The position numbers were made by a program, and so were the translations under genes. This document shows, piece by piece, positions 21,642 through 31,167 of a stretch of DNA of 34,796 nt. The number at the start of each line of letters is the position of its first letter. Positions within the stretch are counted from its first letter, which is position 1. This stretch comes from Candidatus Rokuibacteriota bacterium. GTDB taxonomy: Bacteria > Methylomirabilota > Methylomirabilia > Rokubacteriales > CSP1-6. The stretch spans positions 1 through 34,796 of the forward strand of contig JACQWB010000169.1 in assembly GCA_016209385.1 (NCBI GenBank), in the 5' to 3' direction. The notes beneath the pieces are model-generated. The model did not search any database and had not been told where the DNA came from. It worked only from the letters and a program-made list of their open reading frames with translations.

Positions 21642-24511
21642 GGAGCGCGATCCAGACGCGGCGCGAGCGATACGGGCGACGATTCCTCGGCGAACACCCG
21701 GTCGTAAATCTTCCTGACCTCCGCGGTCCGCCGCCGGTACTCCGCGAGGAAGCCCGACCGGTCCGGGAAATCGAGGCCCCGGGCGACCCGCGCCGGCATG
21801 GGGCCCGCCACCTCAAGACCGTCAGGCGGGCGCGCGCCGAAGAGGCGGAGGGAGGCGCTGACCCTGCGGAGAAAACGGTAGTGATCGGCGAGCGCTGCCG
21901 CGTCGCGCTCGGCCAGGAAACCGTGGCGCCCGAGCGCGCGGAGGGCGGCCAGCGTGTTGGCCCGGCGGAGGGCGGGGAGCCGATGGCCGTGGGCGAGCTG
22001 AAGCGCCTGGACCACGAACTCGACGTCGACGAGCCCGCCCCGGCCATACTTCACGTGGAACCGCCCGGGCGTCTCTTTGCCCAGCTCGAGCTCCATCCGC
22101 TGGCGGATCTCGCGGATCCCCTTGAGCTCTGCCACCGAGAGGGACCGGCGATAGACGATCTCGCGGAGCGCGCGCCAGACCCGCCGAGCCAGCCGCGCGT
22201 CACCCCACACGACGCGCGCGCGCGCGAGGCTCTGGCGTTCCCAGAGGTCGGCCCATTCGCGGTAGTACCCCTCGAGCGCTGCCAGGCTCGAGGCGAAACC
22301 GCTCCCCTTGCTCCCGGGACGCAGGCGAAGGTCCACCGGAAAGACCGTCCCCGCTGCGGTGATGTCGCCCAGGACTCCCGCAAACCGCTCCACCGCCCGG
22401 TCGTAGAAGGCATGGGCCGCGTCGCCGCCCTCGTAGATGACGAAGAGATCGAGGTCCGACCCCGTCGTGAGTTCCCGGCCGCCGAACTTGCCGAGACCGA
22501 CGATCACGGCAGGGCCCAACGGCTTCAGAGTCCCGGGCGGCGCTTCGCGACCGTCGTCGAGCGGCGCGACGGCGATGGCCCAGGCGACGGCCACCGCGGC
22601 GTCGGCCAGCCCGGTCAGCTCGCGCGAGAACCCGTCCACGGTGGTCACGCCCAGGAGAAAACGCCAGATGATCCCCAGCTCCTCGCCCTGCTTGGCCCGG
22701 CGGAGCCGATCCTTCCTCTCGGCGAGACTGAGCCCGGGCTCGAGGGCAAGAGCCAGCTCGCGCCGGAAGTCGCCCTCCCGGCGCGGGGAGCGGAACGCGG
22801 TCGGATCGGCGAGCCGGGGAAGGAGGTCGGGCTGGGTCGTCAGGAGCTGGGCGAGTGGCTCGCCTCGAGCGCACAGCGTGACCAGGCTGGCGAGGAGGTC
22901 GGGGCTGTCAGCCAGAAGCTCCAGGTGAGCTGCGCGGGGGCCCATGGCGGCAACGAAGCGCTCGAACTGGTTGAGCGCCTCGTCGGGATCCGGGCTCTTC
23001 CAGAGCGCATCCAGGAGCACGGAAAAGATCCTGAGGAGGGCCTTCTGCGCGGGCTCAGGATACGGGATGAGCGGCCGCCCCTCGAGGATGAGGCGGAGGT
23101 TCTGGCGGGCCCTCTCGGGATCGACGAAGCCGGTAGCCCGGAGCGCCGCGACCGACGGGATGCGCGGACGCTTGACGGCGACCGGAGGCGCCTCGAAGAA
23201 GGCGCTGAAGGCTCGGTGGACCTCGTGCGTGACCGCCCGGTAGCGGGACCGAAACGTGCGGGCAGCCCGCTCGGGCGGGAGCTGAATCCCGGTTCGCCGG
23301 GCGAGCCGGCCGAGCTCCCCGGGATCGGAAGGCAGCGTATGCGTCTGAAACTCGTGGACGATCTGGAGCCGGTGCTCGACCGTGCGGAGAAACGTGTATG
23401 CCGCGCTCAGCCGGCGGGCGAGGACGGGAGAGAGATACCCGCGCTCGGTGAGGCGGAAGATCGCCCGGAGCGTGTTACGCTCCCTGAGCCAGGGATCGTC
23501 GCCCCCGTAGAGGAGCTGGAGGGCCTGGACCAGGAACTCGACCTCCCGGATCCCTCCCACGCCGAGCTTGACGTTGGCGCGCTCGCCACCCTTGGCGCGG
23601 AGCGACCGATCGATCTCGCGCTTCATGGCCCGGACCTGGCTGACGATCTCCGGGTCCACGCCCGGGCGGTAGACGAAGGGCCGGATCAGCTGGAGAAAGC
23701 GCTCGCCGACGCGCCGGTCGCCCCCGGCGGGGCGCGCTTTGATGAGCGCCTGGCGTTCCCACGGCTCGGCGCGCTCGGCGAAATAGGTGCGGTACCCATC
23801 CAGCGAGAGCACGAGCGGCCCCATCCGTCCCTCGGGACGGAGCCTCACGTCCACACGGAAGGCGTAACCCTCCTCGGTGACCGACTCGAGCGCTACCACC
23901 ACGCCCCGGGCGACGCGGGTGAAGTACTCGGCGTTGGAGAAACCCCGCTCGGCCTCACCGTCCTCGGAATAGACGAACACCAGATCGATGTCGGAGGAAT
24001 AGTTCAGCTCCTCCCCGCCCAGCTTCCCCATGCCGATGATGGCGAGCCCCGCCTCCTCCCCGCTCACGGTCAACGGCGCGCCGTACCGCGCGCGGCACTC
24101 CGCGTCGGCCATGCGCCAGGCCGCCTCCAAGCACGCGTCGGCGAGCCGCGAGAGTTCCTCGGTCGTCACGGTCAGGTCAGCGTCGCCGAGAAGGTCGCGG
24201 CAGCCGATCCGGAGGAGCTCGCGGTACTTGAAGCGACGGAGGACGTTCCAGCGCGCCTTCAGGCTGGAAAACGGCGCGAGGTTTGCGGCGAGCTCGGCGG
24301 CCAGCTCGTCCCGGAGGCGTGCGCGCATCGTGTCCGGCTCGAGTAGCCACGGAAGCACGGTGGGGTAGCGGCGGAGGGTGTCGGCGAGGAACTGGCTTCC
24401 CCCTCCCAGAACCGCAAGAAGGGGGACAGCGCCTGGATGCGCGCGGAGCGTGGCATAGAGGACGGAGCGATCGACCGACGCCGCTACGCGCTCCAGGTTG
24501 TTGAGCGCCAT
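21638..24511 (-). CDS. glnE: Bifunctional glutamine synthetase adenylyltransferase/deadenylase
   Basis: Adds or removes AMP on glutamine synthetase under control of P-II. Two nucleotidyltransferase halves are seen: the deadenylylase core IIGMGKLGGEELNYSSDIDLVFVY and the adenylylase core VIVGLGKFGGRELTTGSDLDLFVIY. Each is followed by a helical domain with GRGGLVDVEF or GVGGIREVEF. The first ATG (24509-24511) gives 957 residues. However, 82 sense codons upstream in the same frame look like GlnE N-terminus (LLAHLGFADPAAALANLASL, then TTSADPDMALNNLERV). They run to an ATA at 24755-24757, seven bases after GGAGG and overlapping the glnB stop, with no ATG, GTG or TTG between. The true start is therefore probably non-canonical. 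The stop overlaps polA as ATGA. Confidence 0.96.
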   Translation of the reverse strand: MALNNLERVAASVDRSVLYATLRAHPGAVPLLAVLGGGSQFLADTLRRYPTVLPWLLEPDTMRARLRDELAAELAANLAPFSSLKARWNVLRRFKYRELLRIGCRDLLGDADLTVTTEELSRLADACLEAAWRMADAECRARYGAPLTVSGEEAGLAIIGMGKLGGEELNYSSDIDLVFVYSEDGEAERGFSNAEYFTRVARGVVVALESVTEEGYAFRVDVRLRPEGRMGPLVLSLDGYRTYFAERAEPWERQALIKARPAGGDRRVGERFLQLIRPFVYRPGVDPEIVSQVRAMKREIDRSLRAKGGERANVKLGVGGIREVEFLVQALQLLYGGDDPWLRERNTLRAIFRLTERGYLSPVLARRLSAAYTFLRTVEHRLQIVHEFQTHTLPSDPGELGRLARRTGIQLPPERAARTFRSRYRAVTHEVHRAFSAFFEAPPVAVKRPRIPSVAALRATGFVDPERARQNLRLILEGRPLIPYPEPAQKALLRIFSVLLDALWKSPDPDEALNQFERFVAAMGPRAAHLELLADSPDLLASLVTLCARGEPLAQLLTTQPDLLPRLADPTAFRSPRREGDFRRELALALEPGLSLAERKDRLRRAKQGEELGIIWRFLLGVTTVDGFSRELTGLADAAVAVAWAIAVAPLDDGREAPPGTLKPLGPAVIVGLGKFGGRELTTGSDLDLFVIYEGGDAAHAFYDRAVERFAGVLGDITAAGTVFPVDLRLRPGSKGSGFASSLAALEGYYREWADLWERQSLARARVVWGDARLARRVWRALREIVYRRSLSVAELKGIREIRQRMELELGKETPGRFHVKYGRGGLVDVEFVVQALQLAHGHRLPALRRANTLAALRALGRHGFLAERDAAALADHYRFLRRVSASLRLFGARPPDGLEVAGPMPARVARGLDFPDRSGFLAEYRRRTAEVRKIYDRVFAEESSPVSLAPRLDRAP

Positions 24512-24753
24512 GTCGGGGTCGGCGGAGGTGGTGAGCGCGCGGAGGAGGCGCGCGAGAGCGGGCGTCAGCAGCTCCAGCTCGCGCGGGGTGGCGGTGAGGC
24601 TCGCCAGGTTCGCGAGGGCTGCCGCGGGGTCGGCGAAGCCGAGGTGAGCCAGCAGGCGCAGCGCGCGCTGATCGCCCGCCGGCGCGTCGCAGAGCCACCG
24701 CCCGGCCCCGACGCGCGCGAGGGCCCGCTCCAGCGCGCGGCCGGCCTGATCGT

Positions 24754-26564
<1,811 letters not shown>

Positions 26565-26591
26565 GACGCCTCCGGAGGGATCGGCGGTGCC

Positions 26592-26621
26592 ATTATCCCC
26601 GCCGGCCCGCAGCCTTGTCAA
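26592..26621 (-). promoter_or_regulatory. Sigma-70 promoter of glgA-glnB-glnE-polA
   Basis: A perfect TTGACA (26616-26621) and GATAAT (26592-26597), 18 bp apart on the minus strand. The leader would be about 20 nt and holds the GGAGG used by glgA. Confidence 0.75.
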
Positions 26622-26670
26622 CGGCCGGGGGCCCCGCGTTGGGACCGCGGCGGCCGTGGGGTGGGAGCGC

Positions 26671-28275
26671 TCAGACCTCCTCGAGGATCGGGAACACGAG
26701 CGCGGTGACGTGGGAGCTGATGCGCTTCAGGTTGGTCAGGACGTCGAGGTGGATCTCCGAGGTCTCGAGCGACTCGGCCAGGCCTGCCCGGAGCCGGGCG
26801 AGGTGGGACTCGCGCAGCTCGCGCTCGCGCTGGCGGACCACGGGCCGCTGGTCCAGCACCTCCTGGGCCAGGGTCCGGTCGTTGGCGGCGAAGGCCGCGA
26901 TGGCGCGCTCCAGGTTTTTGGCGATCATCGCGTGGAACTCGACGATCTCGGCCTCGCCCGCCTCCGAGAAGCGGCGCCCGTGGTAGAGCTTCTTCCGCGC
27001 CAGCTCCATCAGATTCTTGTCGATGATGTCGCCGATATTTTCCAGATTGCCGATGGAGGAGATCAGGGCGATCTCCCGGCGCGAGAGGTCGCCGGACATC
27101 GTCTCCCGTCTGAGGCGCGTCAGGAAGTGCTTGATCTCCCGCTCCAGGTAGTCCGCCTGGTCGTCGCGGCGCTCGACATCCTCCAGGAGCTCCTGGTCGT
27201 CGGCGCGGAAGACCACGATCCCGTCGCGCAGCATCCCCTGGACGACGTCAGCCATTCTGAGCGCCTCGCGCGTCGCCTGGCCCAGGGCGAGGGACGGCTG
27301 GTCCAGCGAACGCTCGTCCAGGTAGCGGGTCTTGAAGGGGTTGTCCCCCTTCTCCTCGTCCGGGACGAGGGCGGTGATGAGGCGCGCCGCCAGCGACGCG
27401 AAGGGGAGGAACACCGCGCTGATCCCGACGTTGAAGAAGGTGTGGGCGTTGGCGATCTGGCGGGCCGGGTCGCTCGCCGAAGCCCCGACCAGCTCGATGA
27501 AGGGTCCGACGAAGGGGAAGACCAGCGCGACCCCCAGCACCTTGAACGCGATGTGGGCGACGGCCACGCGCCTGGCGTCGGTCGTCGTGCCGATGGAGGC
27601 GGCGAGGGCGGTCGCGCACGTCCCGATGTTGGCCCCCAGGACGATGGCGATCGCCCCGGGGAGCGAGAGGAGCCCCTGGCTCGCCAGCGTGAGCGCGAGG
27701 CCGATCGTGGCCGCCGAGGAGTGGACGAGCGCGCTGAACGCCGCCGCCGTCAAGATGCCGACCGCGGGGCTCTCGGCGAGCGTGCTCAGGACCTGCTGCG
27801 CGAGCGCGTTCTCCCGGAGTGGCGCCATGCCGTCCAACATCACCTTGAGCCCGAGGAAGATCAGGCCGAAGCCCAGGAGCGCCTGCCCCATGTCGCGCAC
27901 CGCCCGGCGCCCTGAGACGAAGATGATGGTGAACCCGGCCCCCACGAGGAGCAGCGCGTAATCGGTCAGCTTGAACGCGATGAGCTGGACCGTGAACGTG
28001 GTGCCGATGTCGGCGCCCAGAATCACGCCCAGGGTCTGGGCGAAGGGCATGAGCCCGGCCGCGACGAAGCCGATGAGCATCACCGTCGTGGCCGAGGAGG
28101 ACTGGATGATCGCCGTGACCAGAGCGCCCGACAGAACGGCCGTGAGCCGGTTCCGGGTCAGCCCGGTCAGGAGGGTCCGGAGGCGCCCGCCCGCGGCGCG
28201 CTGGAGCCCCTCGCCGGTGAGCTGGATCCCGTACAGGAGGAGGGCCATGCCGCCGAACAGCGCGAGGATCACCAC
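26671..28275 (-). CDS. Na+/phosphate cotransporter with PhoU-like C-terminal domain
   Basis: An inner-membrane NptA/YjbB-type carrier of 534 residues. Two inverted Na/Pi repeats carry the family QSSSATTVMLIGFVAAGL motif (about residues 58-75) and its counterpart HSSAATIGLALTLASQG, among about eight hydrophobic segments. From about residue 340 a cytoplasmic helical PhoU-like domain follows (ISSIGNLENIGDIIDKNL and EIVEFHAMIAKNLERAI). It would take up or export phosphate, with the tail as regulator. The GTG at 28273-28275 is preceded by GGAGG at 7 nt and lies 25 nt after gltX. Confidence 0.92.
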   Translation of the reverse strand: MVILALFGGMALLLYGIQLTGEGLQRAAGGRLRTLLTGLTRNRLTAVLSGALVTAIIQSSSATTVMLIGFVAAGLMPFAQTLGVILGADIGTTFTVQLIAFKLTDYALLLVGAGFTIIFVSGRRAVRDMGQALLGFGLIFLGLKVMLDGMAPLRENALAQQVLSTLAESPAVGILTAAAFSALVHSSAATIGLALTLASQGLLSLPGAIAIVLGANIGTCATALAASIGTTTDARRVAVAHIAFKVLGVALVFPFVGPFIELVGASASDPARQIANAHTFFNVGISAVFLPFASLAARLITALVPDEEKGDNPFKTRYLDERSLDQPSLALGQATREALRMADVVQGMLRDGIVVFRADDQELLEDVERRDDQADYLEREIKHFLTRLRRETMSGDLSRREIALISSIGNLENIGDIIDKNLMELARKKLYHGRRFSEAGEAEIVEFHAMIAKNLERAIAAFAANDRTLAQEVLDQRPVVRQRERELRESHLARLRAGLAESLETSEIHLDVLTNLKRISSHVTALVFPILEEV

Positions 28276-28300
28276 GGGCGTGCCTCCGCGCGGTCGTGCA

Positions 28301-29728
28301 TCATCGCCGCCCGCTCTGCTCGATCGCCGCCTCGGCAGCCCGGAGACGCGCCAGGGTCTCGGCCTTCCCGAGGAGCGCCGCCACCTGGAAGATCGGCGGG
28401 CTCGCGGTCTTGCCCGTGAGCGCGAGCCGGCTGAGCTGGGCCAGGTCCACGAGCTTCACGCCCAGCTCGGCGGCCAGGCCGCGGTAGAGGAGCTCGAGGG
28501 GGTCGGGCTCGAAGGGCTCCTGCGCCTCGAGGCGCTTCGTCAACACTTTGAGCCGCACGAGGGCCTCCGGCGTGAAGAGCTTCTGCGCCGCGGCGGCCTC
28601 GTACGCGACGGGCGCCTTCCAGTAGAAGCGGCCGAGCTCGACCATCTCGACCAGCGTCTTCGCCCGCTCCTGGAGCGTCTCCACGACCCGGGCCAGCCAG
28701 GCGCGGTCCGCGGGCACCGGGAGCCCGGCGCGCTCGAGGAACGGGCCCAGGTCGCTGGCGAGCCGGTCTGCCGGCGCCTGCTTCATCCAGTAGTTGGAGA
28801 GCCACTCGAGCTTGGCCTGATCGAACACCGCCGCAGCCGAGCCCACGTGGGCCAGGTCGAAATGCGCGATCAGCTCCTCGCGGGAGAAGATCTCCTGGTC
28901 GCCGTGCGACCACCCGAGCCGCGCCAGGTAGTTCACCATGGCCTCGGGGAGGAACCCGGCGTCGCGGAAGGCCAGCACCGAAATCGCGCCGTGACGCTTG
29001 GAGAGGCGGGTCCGGTCGGGGCCCAGGATCATGGGGATGTGGGCGAAGACGGGTGTCGGGTATCCGAGGGCCGCGTAGCAGAGGATCTGCTTCGGGGTGT
29101 TGGAGAGGTGATCGTTGCCGCGGATGACGTGGGTGATCTTCATCGTGACATCGTCCACGACCACGCAGAAATTATACGTCGGCGTCCCGTCGCTCCGGAC
29201 GAGGATCCAGTCGTCGAGCTGCGAGTGGTCGAAGACCACCTCGCCGTGGACCAGGTCGCGGACCACGGTCTGCCCCGTGAGGGGGATCCGCAGGCGCAGG
29301 ACATGGGGAGCCGACGCGGGGACGGCCGCGTCGCGGCAGCGGCCGGAATAGCGGAAGGTCTCGCCCCGGGCCTGGGCGGCCTTTCGCTGAGCCTCCAGAT
29401 CGTCGGGCGCGCACCCGCAGCGGTAGGCCTTGCCCTCGGCCAGGAGGCGCTCGGCGTGGGCCCGGTACACCTCCATCCGCTCGGTCTGGCGATAGCCCGG
29501 CATCGGGGGGCCCTCGTCCCAGTCCAGGCCGAGCCAGCGCAGCGACTCGACGATCGCGGCGATGTACTCCTCGGCGGACCGCGAGCGGTCGGTGTCCTCG
29601 ATCCTCAGGATGAAGCTGCCCCGGTGACGGCGCGCGAAGAGGCAGTTGAAGAGGGCGGTCCGCGCCCCACCGACGTGGAGGTGGCCCGTCGGGCTCGGCG
29701 GGAACCGGACGCGGTCCTGATCAGACAT
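28301..29728 (-). CDS. gltX: Glutamyl-tRNA synthetase
   Basis: Class I aminoacyl-tRNA synthetase of 475 residues. The HIGH-type motif is FPPSPTGHLHVGGARTALFN, followed by FILRIEDTDRSRS. A zinc-type cysteine set is seen in YRCGCAPDD and SGRCRDAA. The KMSKS-type loop is RTRLSKRHGAISV. The C-terminal helical anticodon-binding region ends near RLRAAEAAIEQSGRR. The ATG at 29726-29728 gives the usual N-terminus; a TTG seven codons upstream is less likely. The 321-nt gap to the aminotransferase upstream is mostly the second 229-bp repeat copy. Confidence 0.95.
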   Translation of the reverse strand: MSDQDRVRFPPSPTGHLHVGGARTALFNCLFARRHRGSFILRIEDTDRSRSAEEYIAAIVESLRWLGLDWDEGPPMPGYRQTERMEVYRAHAERLLAEGKAYRCGCAPDDLEAQRKAAQARGETFRYSGRCRDAAVPASAPHVLRLRIPLTGQTVVRDLVHGEVVFDHSQLDDWILVRSDGTPTYNFCVVVDDVTMKITHVIRGNDHLSNTPKQILCYAALGYPTPVFAHIPMILGPDRTRLSKRHGAISVLAFRDAGFLPEAMVNYLARLGWSHGDQEIFSREELIAHFDLAHVGSAAAVFDQAKLEWLSNYWMKQAPADRLASDLGPFLERAGLPVPADRAWLARVVETLQERAKTLVEMVELGRFYWKAPVAYEAAAAQKLFTPEALVRLKVLTKRLEAQEPFEPDPLELLYRGLAAELGVKLVDLAQLSRLALTGKTASPPIFQVAALLGKAETLARLRAAEAAIEQSGRR

Positions 29729-29824
29729 TGGGCTTCGGCTCGACGTCAACGACTCGAGTGTACCAAGCCGAGCGCGCCGCGGTCACGCTCTTGCCTCCGG
29801 CCCCGCTCAGGCGACCATCTTCGC

Positions 29825-30053
29825 TCATGATTCAGCACCGTCCCTTCGAGCGCCCACCCACGCCTCCGGCGTGGGTACCCGGCCGGCGCAACCAACTCGG
29901 GCCTCGCCTCGTGACTCTCCTCGCCTGCGGCTCGTCGGGAGCCCCTCGGCTCGAACTGCCACGGGGGAGGTTCGGAAGGGGCGGGTACGCGCGGCACACC
30001 CGCGCGCCAGCGCGGGGGGTCGGCGTGGGTGGCCCCCCTCCGAGGAAGCTCAT
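29825..30053 (+). repeat. Dispersed 229-bp intergenic repeat, copy 2
   Basis: Same length and orientation as the copy at 3645-3873 and similar over most of it. It differs by a hairpin module near its left end (arms ACCCACGCC and GGCGTGGGT, loop TCC, 29856-29876, then ACCCGG) where the other copy has only a few bases. It also has different sequence where that copy has its own hairpin. Its right end gaggaagctcat includes the stop codon of the aminotransferase gene. The remaining gap 29729-29824 shows nothing I can name. Confidence 0.85.
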
Positions 30054-31165
30054 GCGACCCGCTGGAGGGCCTGCCGAACCGCCTTTCCGACGAACTCCAC
30101 CTCGGCATCGGTCAGCTCGGCGAAGCACGGGAGCGACAGCACCTCCCGGGAGGCCTGCCACGCGTACGGGAACCCCCGCTCCACCGCGCGGCCCCCGAAC
30201 ACCGGCTGGGCCGGCAGCGGGAGCGGGTAGTGCAGCGCGGTGCCCACCCCCTGCTCCGCCAGCGCCTTGGCGAGCGCATCGCGCTGGGGCGAGCGCAGCG
30301 TGTAGTGATGGTAGACATGGCGGGCCGGCGGGCGCTCGAGCGGAAGCGCGAGCGGGAGCCCGGAGAGCAGCGCGGTGTAGCGGGCGGCCAGGCGCCGGCG
30401 CGCCTCGATCCACTCGGGCAGGTGCCGGAGCTTCACCCGGAGGAGCGCCGCCTGGAGCTCGTCGAGCCGGCTCGACCACCCGAGCTCCAGGTGGTGGTAC
30501 TTCTCGCGCGCACCGTGGTTGCGCAGGCGCCGCACCCGCTCGGCGAGGTCCTCGCGGTCGGTCACGAGCATCCCGGCGTCGCCGCACGCCCCCAGGTTCT
30601 TGGTCGGGTAGAAGGAGAAGCACGCCGCGTCCCCCCAGCTCCCGACGGGTCTGCCGGCGTAGGCGGCCCCGATCGCCTGGGCGGCGTCCTCCACCACCGC
30701 GAGGCTGCGGTCGCGGGCGAGCCGCGCGAGCCGGTCCATGGGCGCCGGATGGCCGTACAGGTGAACGGCGATGACCGCCTTCGTCCGAGGGGTCAGCGCG
30801 CGCTCGACCAGCTCGGGGTCGAGCGCATAGGTATCCAGGTCGATGTCCACGAAGACCGGCGTCGCCCCGACATGGAGGACCGTCGTGGCAGACGCGACGA
30901 AGGAGAACGCAGCCGTGACCACCTCGTCCCCGGGGCCGATGCCAAGGGCCCGGAGGGCGAGCGCGAGCGCATCCGTTCCTGAGGCGACGCCGACAGCGTG
31001 GCGCACGCCGCAGAGCGCGGCCAGCTCACGCTCGAGGGCCTCGAGCTCGGGCCCCAGGATGAACTGCGCCGAGCCGAGCACGCGCTCCACCGCGTCCAGG
31101 AGCTCGGCCCTGAGCGCCAGGTGCTGGCGGGTTAGATCGGTCTGGGGTATCACCGGTGCCCGCAC
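30050..31165 (-). CDS. DegT/DnrJ/EryC1-type sugar aminotransferase
   Basis: PLP-dependent aminotransferase of 371 residues that typically aminates nucleotide-linked keto-sugars for surface glycans. Family features are IPQTDLTRQH at the start, FILGPELEALERELA, VASGTDALALALRAL, EVVTAAFSFVASATTVLHVGATPVFVDID, VVEDAAQAIGA, and FSFYPTKNLGACGDAGMLVT with the Schiff-base lysine. The chosen GTG at 31163-31165 is 2 nt after the lptD stop, with GGAGG 9 nt upstream inside lptD; a second GTG four codons later is possible. The exact sugar is unknown. Position after lptD suggests a role in LPS or another envelope glycan. The stop codon lies in the repeat edge. Confidence 0.93.
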   Translation of the reverse strand: MRAPVIPQTDLTRQHLALRAELLDAVERVLGSAQFILGPELEALERELAALCGVRHAVGVASGTDALALALRALGIGPGDEVVTAAFSFVASATTVLHVGATPVFVDIDLDTYALDPELVERALTPRTKAVIAVHLYGHPAPMDRLARLARDRSLAVVEDAAQAIGAAYAGRPVGSWGDAACFSFYPTKNLGACGDAGMLVTDREDLAERVRRLRNHGAREKYHHLELGWSSRLDELQAALLRVKLRHLPEWIEARRRLAARYTALLSGLPLALPLERPPARHVYHHYTLRSPQRDALAKALAEQGVGTALHYPLPLPAQPVFGGRAVERGFPYAWQASREVLSLPCFAELTDAEVEFVGKAVRQALQRVA

Positions 31166-31167
31166 CC

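Noticed and set aside
21881-24346. 821-codon open frame on the plus strand
   Set aside because: Antisense shadow of glnE with no recognisable domain.
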